Origin: Carettochelys insculpta
Lineage: Eukaryota > Chordata > Testudines > Carettochelyidae
Reading direction: 5' to 3'
DNA: 64,000 nucleotides
Assembly: GCF_033958435.1 (NCBI RefSeq)
Contig: NC_134138.1
Coordinates: 190,685,298-190,749,297 of the forward strand
Shown: piece after piece, positions 35,846 through 47,915 of the stretch
Layout of the letters: the number at the start of each line of letters is the position of its first letter
How positions within the stretch are numbered: the stretch's first letter is position 1
Notes under the pieces: generated by a model
What the model was told of the DNA's origin: nothing
Database searches by the model: none
What the model saw: only the letters and a program-made list of their open reading frames with translations
Program-made: the position numbers and the translations under genes

Positions 35846-37296
35846 TCACCCTGCAGCCTGGTCAAAATGGGCCCGCAGGGCCTCCCGGACCCGGATCCCC
35901 TCAGGGTTGACCTGGTGACTTGGGGGGGCAGCGGGTGGCTGGATGTCGGCCCTGCCAGCCTCCACAGCCCAGCCCTGGAAGAAGGCCTCTCCCTTGCTCT
36001 CCACCGGGTTGTGGAGTGCGCTGCACGTGCCCACAACCTGGGGGATGTTGGTGAGGCCTGCATCCAGGTGGGTGAGGAGACACCTCCAGTGCCCTTTGAG
36101 GTGGCCGAAAGTGCGCTCGACCAGCTGGCATGCATGATTCAAGTGTGTGTTGAACCGCTCCTGGCTGGCTGTGACATGGCCCGTGTAAGGGTGCATGAGC
36201 CAGGGCTGGAGGGGGTATGCCGCGTCTGCGACGACGCAGAGGGGCATGGTGGTGTCCCCCACAGGGATCTCCTGCTGGGGGATGTAGGTCCCTGCCTCCA
36301 GCTGGAGGCACTGGCCCAAATTTCTGAACACCTGGGCGTCGTGGGTGCTGCCAGGCCAGCCAACATAAATGTCCTGGAAGCGGCCCCAGCTGTCCACCAA
36401 GGCCTGGAGGACCACGGAATGGTATCCCTTCCTATTGAGGAAGCGTCCTCTGCTGTGCTCCGGGGCACGGATGGGAATATGGGTCCCATCCAGAGCCCCA
36501 AAGCAATTTGGGAAGCCCAGGCTGGCAAACCCCACAATGGCAGCATCTGGGTCCCCAAGCTGCATGAGCCTGTGGAGGAGCAGAGCATTGATTGCACGGA
36601 TGACCTGCAGGGGAAGGACATGAGAGAGCACCGCTGAGGGGTGTGCAGGGTGTGTCTGGCCCTCCCCCCCCGGGCTCCCCCCCTCTCCCCCAGGGCTCCC
36701 TCCCCAGAGCTCTCCCCCTCCCCGCCGGGCTCCTGCCTTCCCCCCCAGGGCTCTCCCCTCCCCCCCCCCCCCCGGTCCTCTTACCTCCATGAGGACAGCC
36801 CCGACGGTGGCCTTGCCCACGGCGAACTGCTGCCCTACGGATCAGTAGCTGTCTGGAGTGGCCAGCTTCCAGACAGTGATGCTGACCCGTTTCTCTGTGG
36901 TGTGGACACGTCCCATGGGGGTGTCCTGATGCTGTAAGGCAGGGGTGAGCCACTGGTAGAGCTCCAGGAATGTCTGCCACCTCATTCAGAAGTTCTGGAG
37001 CCAGCGGTCATTGTCCCACTCGCCGAGCACCAGCCGCTCCCACCAGTCCGTGCTCGTGGGGTATCTCCACAGCTGGTGGCGTGTGCAGCTGGGGGGCGGG
37101 GGGGGTGGGCGCCTGGGAGGGCAGCAAGGTCTGGGGCTGCTTCCTCATCCTCCGAGGACAGCTCATCTTCCTGAAATAAAAGATGGTCAGCTGCCTCCTG
37201 CATGGCACTGAGCAGGGCAACCACTGCTCCTCCAGGGGCGGGTGTGTGGGCCTCTGGATGCTGCTGCTGCTGCTGCTGCTGCTGCTGGGGGTCCAT
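35846..37296 (-). pseudogene. HARBI1-like transposase of H4, intact DDE exon
   Basis: Exon 2 (35846-36604) is fully open. It has LLHRLMQLGDPDAAIVGFAS, GALDGTHIPI, GSTHDAQVF, VVADAAYPL and LVERTFGHLKG, so all acidic catalytic candidates are present. Intron 36605-36784 has GT-AG ends and no in-frame stop. Exon 1 (36785-37296) begins MDPQ with a Gln run. It is broken by a shift in a G8/C8 run near 37097-37110 and by TGA at 36986 and 36842. The second TGA sits at a CGA codon of H2 (SYRSVG), a typical CpG decay. The enzyme would cut at the TIRs; this copy cannot encode the N-terminal part. Confidence 0.85.
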
Positions 37297-37370
37297 GCTG
37301 CTTCCACGGGGTGTGCGTGCTTGTGGCTCTGCAGACCATGTGCTGTGCAGGCTGAGTGTGTCTGGGAGGG

Positions 37371-37384
37371 GCCCTTTAAGGGAC
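37371..37384 (-). promoter_or_regulatory. Conserved TTTAAG box upstream of H4 transposase
   Basis: GCCCTTTAAGGGAC lies about 80 nt upstream of the start codon, equivalent to 15674-15689 in H2. Confidence 0.45.
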
Positions 37385-37690
37385 CGGCTAGCTGTTGCCC
37401 CGGAAGTGCTAGTCCGCCCCGTGACCCTGTCTGCAGCTGTTCCTGGCACCCTTATTTCGATTTGGGCTGCTTTGGTGTGTCGACGCTCCCCTGCAGCGCC
37501 TACTTCAATGTAGTGGTGTCCAACGTCGACGTTGAACATCAATGGCATCAGCCCTAGAGGACGTGTAGACGCTATTCATCGAAATAGCTTATTTCAATTT
37601 CACTACATAAGCTATTATGAGCTATTTCGATGTAGCATACCAGTGTAGACGTAGCTTAGGTATGTCATGCTCTCAGCTGGGTTTCTAATC

Positions 37691-37989
37691 CAGTAAAAGC
37701 CATGTTATCCAGCACTTGGATAACTGGCACTTGGGGTGGCTGCCCTTCCAGCACTGGCTTCCCATGCAGGGCCAATTTCCATGGGTCGGCATCCCCATCT
37801 GGGACTGGCTGCCATGGAGCTGCCTTCCTGCCCAGGGCCAGCTGTGTTGCTGGGAGTGGCGGCAGCAGGGTCGCCTCCCTCTGCCAGAGTCAGCCAAGTG
37901 GGGCCAGCATCCCCACTTGACTAACTAGAAAATATGATTATCCAGCAACCCCTGGTTCCCGGGGATGCCAGATAATCAAATTTCTACTG
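37691..37989. mobile_element. Pogo/Tigger-like non-autonomous element (299 bp)
   Basis: The right end complements to CAGTAGAAATTTGATTATCT, and the left end reads CAGTAAAAGCCATGTTATCC. CAGTA-type ends with GATTATC resemble pogo/Tigger elements. The expected TA duplication is present on the right (TA) but not the left (TC), so it has decayed. The core is GC-rich with no transposase. Confidence 0.6.
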
Positions 37990-40089
37990 TAATAAGAACA
38001 GCAACTAACCCATTGCTCGGAGTTCTTTTCTCATTTCAGGGACATAATGGTGGACTTCTAAAAACTAGTAACATTGTCCAAAAGGAGCCACCTAAAAAGA
38101 TGTGATGGCCTCTTAAATCCTTCCTCCAATGAATCTGCAGGGTCATGTTGCAGTACTCATCGACTGATACCTCTGCATTCATTCTAGGGTTAAAATAAAG
38201 TAACAGTATAATAATAGGAATTGTTTGTTGGGTCTTAATTTTCTGTCTGAAGTCACTAAAATAGCTTGCCTATCCTATAGAATTTGTAGGTTACCCCTTA
38301 TGATGGCATCTGTGCTCCTATTTGGCATGACCATGTAACTATCTCAGTGTCTTCAGTTCCTCCTTGATATTAATAATAATTGGGACATCTCTGACCCATG
38401 ATAACTCAGTTGGGGGCATGGTCCAAACCCCACTAGTCAATGGAAAGGCTCTTGGTGATGTCAGTAGGCTTTGGGGCAGGCCCTGGAAATCCAGTCCTGC
38501 AAGAGGCTGAGCACTCTCAGCGTTCATTGTGGTGAATGGGAGTTGAAGGTTCTCAGTTCCTTTAGTTTTGTGCACTTACTGCCTTAACTTCCATGTAACC
38601 TGTGTAGCTTGATGAAGTGTAACGCTGTCTACCCAGGAGGAGACAGGCTGCTGTGAAATATACGTGGGATATCTCTTCTGGAAAGGCCTGTAAATCATTC
38701 TGTGTGAATCAAAGTCAGTTTATGCTCACATGTAACTTCTGGTACTACATGTTTGCATCTCTGTGCGCGGTTGTAGTCTTCACTCCGGGGAAAATCAGAC
38801 CTCCGTGCTCATTAACTGTAGAGCTGGAAAGCCTGTTGTGGTTGTTTTTCTAATGCCGAGTGGGTGAAGACTATCATAAATGCATACTTTTGTTTGCAGT
38901 GATTGACAGAGTAGTGTACTGCTGAAAAGGCTAAATCCTAGGACAAGGCATAAATATGGGGTTGCCAGTCAGTCGGCCCATCATCCTCTTGGTGTTGGAG
39001 GAAGGTCTGCTGTCTTGGTCAGAGAAATCTGCGATTCTAGCCACTGGAGATCCCTCAAACTGGCAGCTCTTTTGAGACAGGAGCATACTGCTCCTGTTTG
39101 TAAAGTGCTCAGATCTCTGTTCAGAGGAGCATGTAAGCATGTACTTAAGTCCCACTGACTTCAATATCTGCTTAAGTGCTTTCCTGCGCTGGGCCACTAG
39201 CTGCTATCTATAATACTGGAGTGTAGTGATTAAGGGGGTAAGAAATAACTAAAAATGATGCCTTGTAGCTATTTCAGAATTTCTCACTAGTCAGCAAGGG
39301 GAGTCTCTGGTGCAATTTTTCACTTCTCTGGGTAAATCGTTTGCTATCTCACAAGTTAGGTTATAGCAAATCCACTGCTTTGAATATCTCTGTATCCAAC
39401 TGGAGGTGAAATATTAAAATTTAGAACAGTTGAGATATTTGCAGAATCATTGGATTAGATTCTAAGCAAATAAAATCACCCAGGCAGAGAAATGATGAAA
39501 GGGAGAAAATAAATGAGCAGAAAGGTATAATAGGATTTAATTCTGCCATTGGCCTTTCTTTTGATTCAGGATAATTAGGCTAGAAGCCAGCCTGTATTAC
39601 CTTACACATCAGTAACACTCTGCATTTCCAGTCACAGATTCTCAAGAGTTAGTTGTCAACAACAACTGAGCATCTCATTAGCAGTGACTGACAGAAAGGA
39701 GTTCATGACAGATAGGGTTCAGTTTAACGATGATTATGTCTGTAAAGTATTTTCACTGTGCCCATTTCTAATCTCCACTGAATTTGTTATCATCGTTAGT
39801 AGTGGCATTTGTTTGTTTGTGTTCACTTATAATTTATTTTGAAATGGCTAATTCTTACGTGATTGAGGCAAAAGATTTGCTAATATCAAGTAAGGAAGCA
39901 GTTGGGTAAAAAGCTCTTTTTGGCTGATTAGAACATCTGCGTTTTGCCTGGAACTGGTAAATGCATGCTCACATGAGTAACTTTACAAGGTGTGTAGACT
40001 CATTCTCCAAATGAAGAAAATTCCTGGCTCAGGTTACACGAGTGTATTAGTTTTTGTAGGATCAAACCCTCACTGGCCTCTTGGAAACA
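37990..40089. other. No gene recognised; old short palindrome near 39112-39196
   Basis: Mostly unremarkable DNA. Around 39140, GTACTTAAGTCCCACTGACT and CTGCTTAAGTGCTTTCCTGC form a weak palindromic repeat of a type common in amniotes. Confidence 0.4.
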
Positions 40090-40092
40090 TTA

Positions 40093-40528
40093 GGCTGCTG
40101 TTACACTAGCAAGTTTTGCCAGCAAAACCCTGGTTTTGTCAACAAAACTCATGGAACATGCACGCACACAAATGGTATTTGTCGACAGTATCTCTACAAA
40201 ACACAGCACTTTTGCTGGCAGCATTCTGCCTCAAAGCTTTGAGGCAGAACACTGCTGTCAACGATTCTGTCAACAAAAAGGCTGTGTGGATGCTCTGGAG
40301 GGGACCTTCTTTCAACAGACAGGGCATCTGTCAGGGCACAGCCCTGGCTGCTGTGCTTCCAGGTGCCTGTTTAGTTGAGAGAGCAGCCAGGCCGTCTGGC
40401 AGCTTTGTTGACAGAGCAGAGAGTGCTTCCGATTGACTTTTGTATGTGGCCACACTCTGTCAACAAAAGTTTTGTCAGGAAATTTCTTCCTACAGTGACT
40501 TCTGTTGACAGAGCGCTGTGGTATAACC
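40093..40528. mobile_element. MITE with TTTTGTCAACAAAA blocks (436 bp)
   Basis: TTA flanks both sides (40090-40092 and 40529-40531). The ends GGCTGCTGTTACACTAGC and the complement of CGCTGTGGTATAACC are related. The interior carries repeated TTTTGTCAACAAAA-like and CTGTCAACA palindromic words in place of the TTCGAA words of the other families. Confidence 0.65.
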
Positions 40529-40913
40529 TTAACCTTAGAAATATTTTGCAAAGTGTGTCTGTTTTCGCATTGCCACAAGAGAAAAGAATGAAATAAAGAA
40601 TTGATTATCATTGATTTTTATGAAAGGGAATGCATTTTGCAGTTATTTTCCATTATTGGTTGAAAACTGCCTCTAACATGACAGATCACGCATAGATAGA
40701 CATTAATATGAACACTCCTATTATAAATTACATGTAAGTACTAATACAAAAGCATTAATACTTTGCACACTGTGAGCCAAATCATTATCTTATATAACAC
40801 AATACAGCTGTGTAATGGTGTCATTGTACATCAGCTGATGATCTAACCTATGTTTCATAGACAATGATAGTCAGAAAAAGGATAGCTTCCTTGAGAGAGG
40901 CAATGTCGACACA

Positions 40914-41327
40914 GGCTATGTCTACACAGCAGTGTTATTTCAAAATAAGCTATTTCAGAAGAGATTTTCCAGAATATCTTCTCTTAAAATAATGCTACTA
41001 CACACAAACATGCATTCTGAAACAGCCCTCTGCTATTTCAAAGTAGAGCATCTACACACAATAAAGCCTATTTTGAAATCGAGCCTTTGGATGCACTAAG
41101 GCTTGTTTTGAAATGGGCTCTATTCCATGTCTACGTAGCCCCTTTTTCGAAAGAGCTGTTTCAGAATAGACACTATTCCTCATGAAATGAGGTTTACCTG
41201 TTTCCAAATAAGCCAATTGCTATTTTGAAATTCCTTTGAAATACCAGTTGCATTGTGCAGATGCTAGCAAAGTTATTTTGAAATAAAGGGTGTTATTTCT
41301 AAATAACTTTGCTGTGTAGACCTACCC
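40914..41327. mobile_element. Palindromic Harbinger-type MITE (414 bp)
   Basis: GGCTATGTCTACACAGC at the left pairs with GCTGTGTAGACCTACCC at the right. Inner arms are built of TATTTCAAAATAAGC-type words. The flanks ACA and AAA agree at 2 of 3 positions. Confidence 0.7.
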
Positions 41328-41402
41328 AAACTGAGAAAATAAGTGGAGGTTGGTCAGGGGGAGCTTTTAGATGTAACAAGTCATTTTGGGGTGTTTCTCT
41401 AT

Positions 41403-41835
41403 GGCTACGTCTACACTAGCCCAAATCTTCGAAATGGCCATGCAAATGGCCATTTCAAGAGTACTAAGGAGGTGATGAAATACATATTTAGTGCCTCATT
41501 AACATGCCGCTGGCCATGGCACTTGAAATTGCTGCGGCTCGTTGCCACGCGGCTCGTCCAGGCGGGGCTCCTTTTTGAAAGGACCCTGCCAACTTTGAAA
41601 TCCCCTTATTCCAATCATTCCTATCTGCTGCTAGGAATACAGGGATTTCAAAGTTGAGGGGGTCTTTTCCAAAAGGAGCACTGTCTGGATGAGCCGCACG
41701 GCAATGAGCCACAGCAATTTCTAAGTGCCATGGCCGGCGGCATGCTAATGAGGCACTGAATATGTATTTCAGCGCCTCATTAGTAATCTTCGAAATGGCC
41801 ATTTACAAGATTAAGGCTAGTGTAGAGACACGGCC
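41403..41835. mobile_element. Palindromic Harbinger-type MITE (433 bp)
   Basis: GGCTACGTCTACACTAGCC at the left pairs with GGCTAGTGTAGAGACACGGCC at the right. TAT flanks both sides (41400-41402 and 41836-41838). Long arms include CTTCGAAATGGCCAT near 41430 and again, inverted, near 41790. Confidence 0.85.
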
Positions 41836-41838
41836 TAT

Positions 41839-42704
41839 GTATTACAAATGTGTGTAAATAGAATAAGGATTTTTTTATCTCTGTGTTTGTGCTGGCATCT
41901 TGGGCGTTACTGTAATTATTAATTATGTCATCTTTCTGCTTTGCCTTGCAGTCAAGACAAAGACTTTATGTTGCTCAGGAAATGCTTCTGTCATCATAAA
42001 CCCTCCTTGATTATTTAAACATAGCTTCAAGCAACACAAGCAAATGGACGGTGAAGGCAAAAAAACCGTTAAGAGCTACCTAATGTATTGTTCAAACAAG
42101 TTTCTGGAGGAAATCACTTAAAAAAATCAGACAGAATGTGACTGGGTGGTTTGGAAATTGCTATTGACCTAAGGAAGTTTTCATCATTAGGTCACCAGTA
42201 CAAATCCATCCAGTCTTGTACCAATCAAAAGTGATTGATTGTCATCAGGTGGCTCTTCAGTCATCTATTTGAACTGAACTTTTGGTCTTGGACCTATTTC
42301 TAGGCTTTATTTCTTAGCCTTGTATTTTTGGAATATTTTACACCTAGATATTGCCTTCCTCAGGTAGTAGTAGTTCATATTCCCTTCACCCAGGAATAGG
42401 CACAGGGCAGTGGAGAATCAGGCCTTGAGTAGAACACAAAATTCACCATCAGAAGTAGAGGCCGTGGAAACTGAAGGCTGGTCTATTTTAGCAAGGATGC
42501 ACTGTGACCAAATTAATTTTAAATATATTTAGTTATACAGGTGCAAGTCCCCAATACAGACCATTTAAATTATTTCAAGAGGTGCTTAATTTGATTAAGA
42601 TTAATTCCAAGGTAAGCAAAACTATTTAAATGGCTCTTAAGGTGGTTTTAAGCTTAAACATATTGTGAAGTTGTGCTAGTGTAACGGACCAGTTTTAAAA
42701 TCAT
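41839..42704. other. No gene recognised
   Basis: AT-rich sequence. TTGCCTTGCAG near 41942-41952 resembles a 3' splice site, but no coding exon follows. Confidence 0.4.
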
Positions 42705-42716
42705 TGTAATCTTAGT

Positions 42717-42862
42717 CAAGTATCAGAGGGGTGGCCGTGTTAGTCTGGATCTGTAGCAGCAACGAAGGGTCCTGTGGCACCTTATAGACTAACAGAGAAG
42801 TTTAGAGCATGAGCATCTGAAGAAGTGAGTTAACTCACAAAAGCTCATGCTCTAAACTTTTG
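42717..42862 (+). mobile_element. SINE-like retroposon fragment with 12-bp TSD
   Basis: TATCAGAGGGGTGGCCGTGT, then TCCTGTGGCACCTTATAGAC and AAAAGCTCATGCTCTAAAC, match an interspersed repeat I associate with turtles and crocodilians. The 12-mer TGTAATCTTAGT is duplicated exactly at 42705-42716 and 42863-42874, showing insertion by target-primed reverse transcription. The family name is uncertain. Confidence 0.75.
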
Positions 42863-42930
42863 TGTAATCTTAGTGTGCAACTTTTCTGGTATCGGTTACT
42901 TCTGAGTTGACTTCAGGAGTGCTTTACACC

Positions 42931-43785
42931 CTTCAGCAAGTTGACAGATGACACTAAATTGCAGGGAAAGGCAGATATGCTGGAGTGTAGGAAAAGAGTC
43001 CAGAGCTACCTAGGCAAATTGGAAGATTGGGCCAAAAGAAATCTGATGAGGTTCAGCAAAGCCAAGTGCAGAATGCTGCACTTAGGATGGAAGAATCCTA
43101 TGCTCTGTTATAGGCTGGGGTCCGACCTGGTAAGTGGCAGTTCTGCAGAAAAGGAATTGGGGTTTTGAAGATGCATATGAGTTGACTCTACTGTGTGCCC
43201 TTGTTGCCAAGAAGGCTAATGGTATATTGGGCTGCATTAGTAGAAAAATTATCAGCAGATCAAGGGAAGTGATTATTCCTCTATTCAGCACTGGTGAGTC
43301 CACATCCAGAGTATTGTGTACAATGTTGGGACCCCACACTACAGAAAAGAAGTGGACATTTGGGGAGTTCAGTGGAGCACAACAAAAATGATTAGGGGCT
43401 AGGGCCCATGACTTGAGCAGAAGCTGAGGGATCTGGGCTTAATAAGTCTGCAGAAGGGCAGAGTGAGGACGGATTTGAAAGCACCCTTCAGCTCTCTGAA
43501 GAGGTGTATGAAAGAAGATGGAGCCAGGCTATTCTCAGTGGTTGCAGATGACTGAACAAGAAGTAATGATCTCAAGTTGCAGTAGGGGAGGTCTAGGTTG
43601 GATATTTGAGGCACTGGACTGGGTTACCTGAGGAGGTGGCAGAATCTCTATCTTTAAGTTTTCTAAAGGCCAAGCTTGACAAAGCCCTGGTTGGAATGAT
43701 CACACTGGGGTTGGTCCTGTTTGAGTAAGGGGTTAGATTAGATTACCTCCTGATGCCTCTTCCAGTTCTACTCTTCTATGATTCA
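42931..43785 (+). pseudogene. CR1 LINE 3' end
   Basis: The plus strand encodes the end of a CR1 reverse-transcriptase protein: DDTKLQGKADMLECRKRVQS, LEDWAKRNLMRFSKAKCRML. It breaks into other frames after about 43165. The 3' UTR runs to TTCTATGATTCA, the usual CR1 tail motif. The copy is 5'-truncated and decayed, as typical for CR1. The encoded enzyme would copy the element RNA at the target. Confidence 0.85.
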
Positions 43786-46700
43786 TCATCATGGAGGTGG
43801 TGAATTATTAGACTTTCTAAAGGCTTGGATCCTTAACATGGCAATACCAGGGAGAATCTATTGATGCAGTGTGATCCAGTGCTGTGCGATAGGGGACACA
43901 AGGCTCCTTTCATACTTTTGGTCCTAACTTGAAGGAGGGGATGACTGGGATAACTTTTCTGCCTCTGATGTGGCTTGTCACCTTTCCAGATGCTGTCTGT
44001 AATATGCTAAAAAATGTTTACGAGCAGATTTCTCAACTTTCCTGCCTCAGGTGGTGGTTGATCCATATGATATTCTTTGAGGGAAATATCCCTTTTCCTC
44101 TCCACCTCAGACAATCTATCAATTCCAGAATCATCCTCTGAATCATTCTGGATCCTCTGGATCATCTTAAATAGATCCACCTTTGGCCACTACAGACCTC
44201 TCTAGCCATCACCACACACTCCTCCTCTGTAATGTGCCCTTTATCTATTTCATTAAGCAACAGCTGTGGTACCAGGCCAATTTGCCTGTTGTCTCTGGCT
44301 ATGCAATGTAGGCAGGATGAAGAATACATTCACTGGGTTTCCTCAAACAGATAGAGGGGTTGGTTTGGTACATGGTAGTGGGATTAGCATAGATTTTAGG
44401 ATTCCTTTCAGTATCGGTTCTTGAGGTTGTAGGCTGGGGATGGACAGGGACCAGCAGGGTAAGCAGTAAGCTTGAGAAGATTCAGGACTTTCACTCAGTG
44501 TAGTGCCAGTTTGGCTTTGTCTCGTCATGAGCTATTGGAGCAGTTGGCAGGAAGCTGTGTGTAGTTGAAGGATTTGTGTGGTAGATCTTCTAGGAGAGCT
44601 TGGGAGTGATTCAAGAGGTGAGTGCTCCTCACAGCAGTAGTTATAAATGTGGTTGAAGCTAGAACTGGACAGAAAGTACTGAGTATTTATTTTTTCACTG
44701 GAAATTGAAAAATGATATTTCTGAGTTTGGTTTGAGTTTTGTTTTGGGTGAAAACTTCCCGTGAAAACCCTTCAGTTGTCTGACCAAATGTGAAAATGAA
44801 GTTGCAGAAAAGGTTTTTGACATTAAAAAAAAAAGAAGCTCAGGTTTTGTTAAAAATTAATATCTCAACCCTGCCCTCCCACCGCATTTTGACCAACCAC
44901 ATTTTTTGAATTTTTTTTTACTTACAACCTATTTCTACTAATTTTTTTAGTCTATTTTGCACAGCGAATTTTTTTTTTCAACTGAATGTCATTTTTCATG
45001 AAAATGATTGCTTGCCTGGCTGTAGTAGTAGCAGGCGCAGCCACAGTGCAGCATCTGCCTGAGTCAGCAGTTGTGACTTAGTGGCAGCCTCAGAGAAGGC
45101 TGAAGTTTTTGACAAGCAGGGACAGCCTCATAACTTCTGGGCAGGCCTGGCAAACAATTCTCTGCCACTATGTTATAGATTCCTGACCACCACTATTGCA
45201 CCACTGAGCTGAGGTCAGACCTAAAGATCAGGGAAATGATGGAAAGATGATTATTTGAGATACGTTATGCTTAACTGATTCATTTCATATGAAAAAAAGA
45301 CCTTTGTGTTTACTGTTAAGCTCCTCACCCAATGTCCCGAGGTAGAATTAAAAACATTTTTAAGGCTGACTTTTTTGCAAGAATAAGTAAAAGGAAATAT
45401 GTTTTACAATATATGAAAGCTGAAATTCTGTTTCACATGGCACAAGTCAGCTCTGGCAATAAGGAGCTGGAGAAAATTCCTTATGGCTCATTGGTGGATA
45501 CTGTTAAATCCTCCTTACCAGAGATGTCCTATCTTACAGCTCGGAAAAGTATTTGCAAGCAATTGTTTTTGCTGTCATGTACCAGATGTCAGATATTTTT
45601 AAAAAAACAAATGCTTGAGAGAGAGGTTGTTGCTGGACTTCCCAACTCAGGGCCTGATTCACCCCTGCTCCGCACCTAGTATAATCATCTCCATTGCTGC
45701 ACAGTGGGTGCAAAATGCAGTTAGTTAAGTATGGCAGCATTCATGCAAGACAGTGGTGGATCCAGTCCAAAAGTCCTTTGCCTTCTCTTTCAAATGATGC
45801 TGGCTGAATGCTGTGTGGTCCTATCTCCATGCTCTGCATATTTTTCAAGAAGGCCTAGGAAGCTTGCTTTGCCCTGGCACAGGGGACTGAAATTTCTGTT
45901 GCAATGTGTTGACTTTGCTGTGGGTTCCTCTTTGCTGTTTTTTTGCACCTAAAGATGCAGATAACTTCCCAGTGGGATTTTCAAAAAAGCCAAGGTGAGT
46001 TAAGTATTGAACAGGCTTGGGCAGGTTGTAAATCCCAGTAGACACCAATTTGTGTCTTCCTGTGCAAATTTGTCCCTATGTACTTTTTATTAGAAGCAAG
46101 TCAGCATGCCATCTTCCTTGTTAACTGGTGTTTCTTCCTACCTCAAGGGTTGTGGAGGTTTTGTACCTGGAACCTCTGTGCCTTTCCCCTCCTCTTTGCA
46201 TGTACATGCACCCTGCAATGCAGGTAACTTGCTGATGGAAAAAGCTTTAGTAGCATCCTGTTGTTTAAAAACCACAGCAGCCCATCACTGACGTATGTGC
46301 CGTCAAAATAATATACCATGGGTAGCTCATGCCAGGGAGAAAGACGATTCCCAACGGGTTGTTCCATCTTTGCTGATGTTATTCCCCAGGCCTCTTGAAT
46401 GGACACTCAGGCTGGAAAAAGGTACTAACGATACTGATGAGTACATGTGGTACCTATCTTTAAACAGAACACTGAGCTTGAGTCTATTATTTGTATTGTG
46501 GTAATGCCCAAGGGCTGTGGTCAAGATTAGGGCCTTTGTTTGTGCTGGGTGCTGTACCCACAAACAAGTAGGTAGGATTTGTGTTTTGAGCAGGTTGCAC
46601 TATGATTTAAAATCAGACACGTGTGACCAACATGAGCTGTGAAGGAGATGGAGGAGCGATGAACTCATGTGGTTCCATGGCGTAAGTTTACTGCTGCACA

Positions 46701-47263
46701 GCAAGATGGCTCCACAGTGTAGAAAGGGTACTTGTAAAAAATATGCACTTTTTTCAAGTCCGTAGTATGCACATTAGTCAGGGCTACATGTACAGCATCT
46801 GTGTGTACCAAGGCTGAGGCTTGGGTGCGGAGTGACTTACAGTCCAGTCCAGCATTCCAAAGCCTCAGGTTACTCCCTGTAAAGTGTGTCAGACTTCTAG
46901 GCATTTTTCCAGCATTTGACATGGGCTGGACACTTAACTGCAGGACTTTGGATGACTTGTGTTGAAATAGGTGCTCAGGTCCCCTATGGCAGAAGATTAG
47001 GAGAGGCAGAGGGATGACACAAGCATTGCTCACAGATCATTTTAAGTCAAAGGGGTTAGGTCCAGCTCAGACCTTCCTCTCTGCTGTTTTTTGGTGCCCT
47101 CCCTTTCACCGTCATACACTACCATCGGAACATACTCTTTTTCCTCTGGGTAATGCAGGAACACAGAGTGCTGCTCAAGTCCCAGAACAAATACTTGTGC
47201 TCTGCTGCTGAGTTCTTATGTAGGAATATGGCTGTACCAGAGCAGCAATGAAAATGGAACACC
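43786..47263. other. Long stretch with no gene recognised
   Basis: No domain, TIR pair or clear SINE was recognised over about 3.5 kb. The open frame at 45332-45679 (115 codons, Lys/Arg-rich start) has no family I know and no visible splice or start context. Confidence 0.4.
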
Positions 47264-47266
47264 AGA

Positions 47267-47543
47267 GGTGCATCTACACTAGGAACTAACTTTGAAGTTA
47301 ACTTCAAAGTTAAGCACTACATCGAAGTAGCCAGCAGAGAGTCCACACACTTCCCCTTACTTTGAAGTTAACTTTGAAGAAGGGAGCTCAGCTTCGAAGT
47401 CCTGACTCCATTCCTAGGAATGGATTAGTGCCCTACATGTCGAAGTTTAACTTCAAAGTCAGGTGTTCGTAAATGCTCAACTTTGAACTTGCTTTCTTAG
47501 AAATTACAGCTTCAAAGTTATTTTTGTAGTGTAGACACATCCC
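47267..47543. mobile_element. Palindromic Harbinger-type MITE (277 bp)
   Basis: The left end GGTGCATCTACACTAG and right end TAGTGTAGACACATCCC form an inverted repeat. AGA occurs on both sides (47264-47266 and 47544-47546). The interior repeats AACTTCAAAGTT and ACTTTGAAGTTAACTT. Confidence 0.75.
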
Positions 47544-47657
47544 AGATGTTTTTTGTCATGAGCTGCAGGATCTGGAGCCTACAGGCAACATTTTCAAAAG
47601 TGCCTAAGTGACTTAGGTGCCTAGCCGCTTTAAAAATCCAGCCTTTAAATCATTTAT

Positions 47658-47915
47658 GGTATGTCTACACAGTAAACAGTAATCCCGGCAGCGAGTCTCA
47701 GAGACCAGGTCTACAGCTGCAGGCTGGTGTGACAGTGTTAAAAATAGCTGTGTGGATGTTTGGGCTTTGAGCTCAGGGTCTGAACCCTAGGCAGTAGGAT
47801 TGGCTTCAGAGCCTTGGGTTCAGCCAGAGCCTGAACATCTGCTCAACTGTTTTTAGCACCTGTAGACCCAGGGTGTGAGACTTGCTATTGCAGGTTTCCT
47901 TTGGTCTGTTCTGAA
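47658..47915. mobile_element. Degenerate MITE with GTCTAC motifs
   Basis: The left part GGCAGCGAGTCTCAGAGACC and following AGGTCTACAGCTGC are mirrored on the right by the complement of GCACCTGTAGACCCAGGGTG. The right terminus has decayed. Confidence 0.5.

Larger units (their letters stand above)
33551..37656. mobile_element. PIF/Harbinger element H4 (4106 bp, recently inactivated)
   Basis: AGCCACGTCTACACTAGCC at the left pairs with AGTGTAGACGTAGCT at the right. TAG flanks both sides (33548-33550 and 37657-37659). The layout equals H2: SANT gene on plus, transposase on minus, convergent. Lesions are mainly isolated nonsense codons and homopolymer shifts, fewer than in H1 or H3. Confidence 0.92.

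Noticed and set aside
35621..36637. 338-codon plus-strand open frame over H4
   Set aside because: It is antisense to the intact H4 transposase exon; its length is explained by GC-rich codon structure.
41942..42020. Host exon after TTGCCTTGCAG
   Set aside because: No open frame with a recognisable domain and no matching donor; splice-like strings are frequent by chance.
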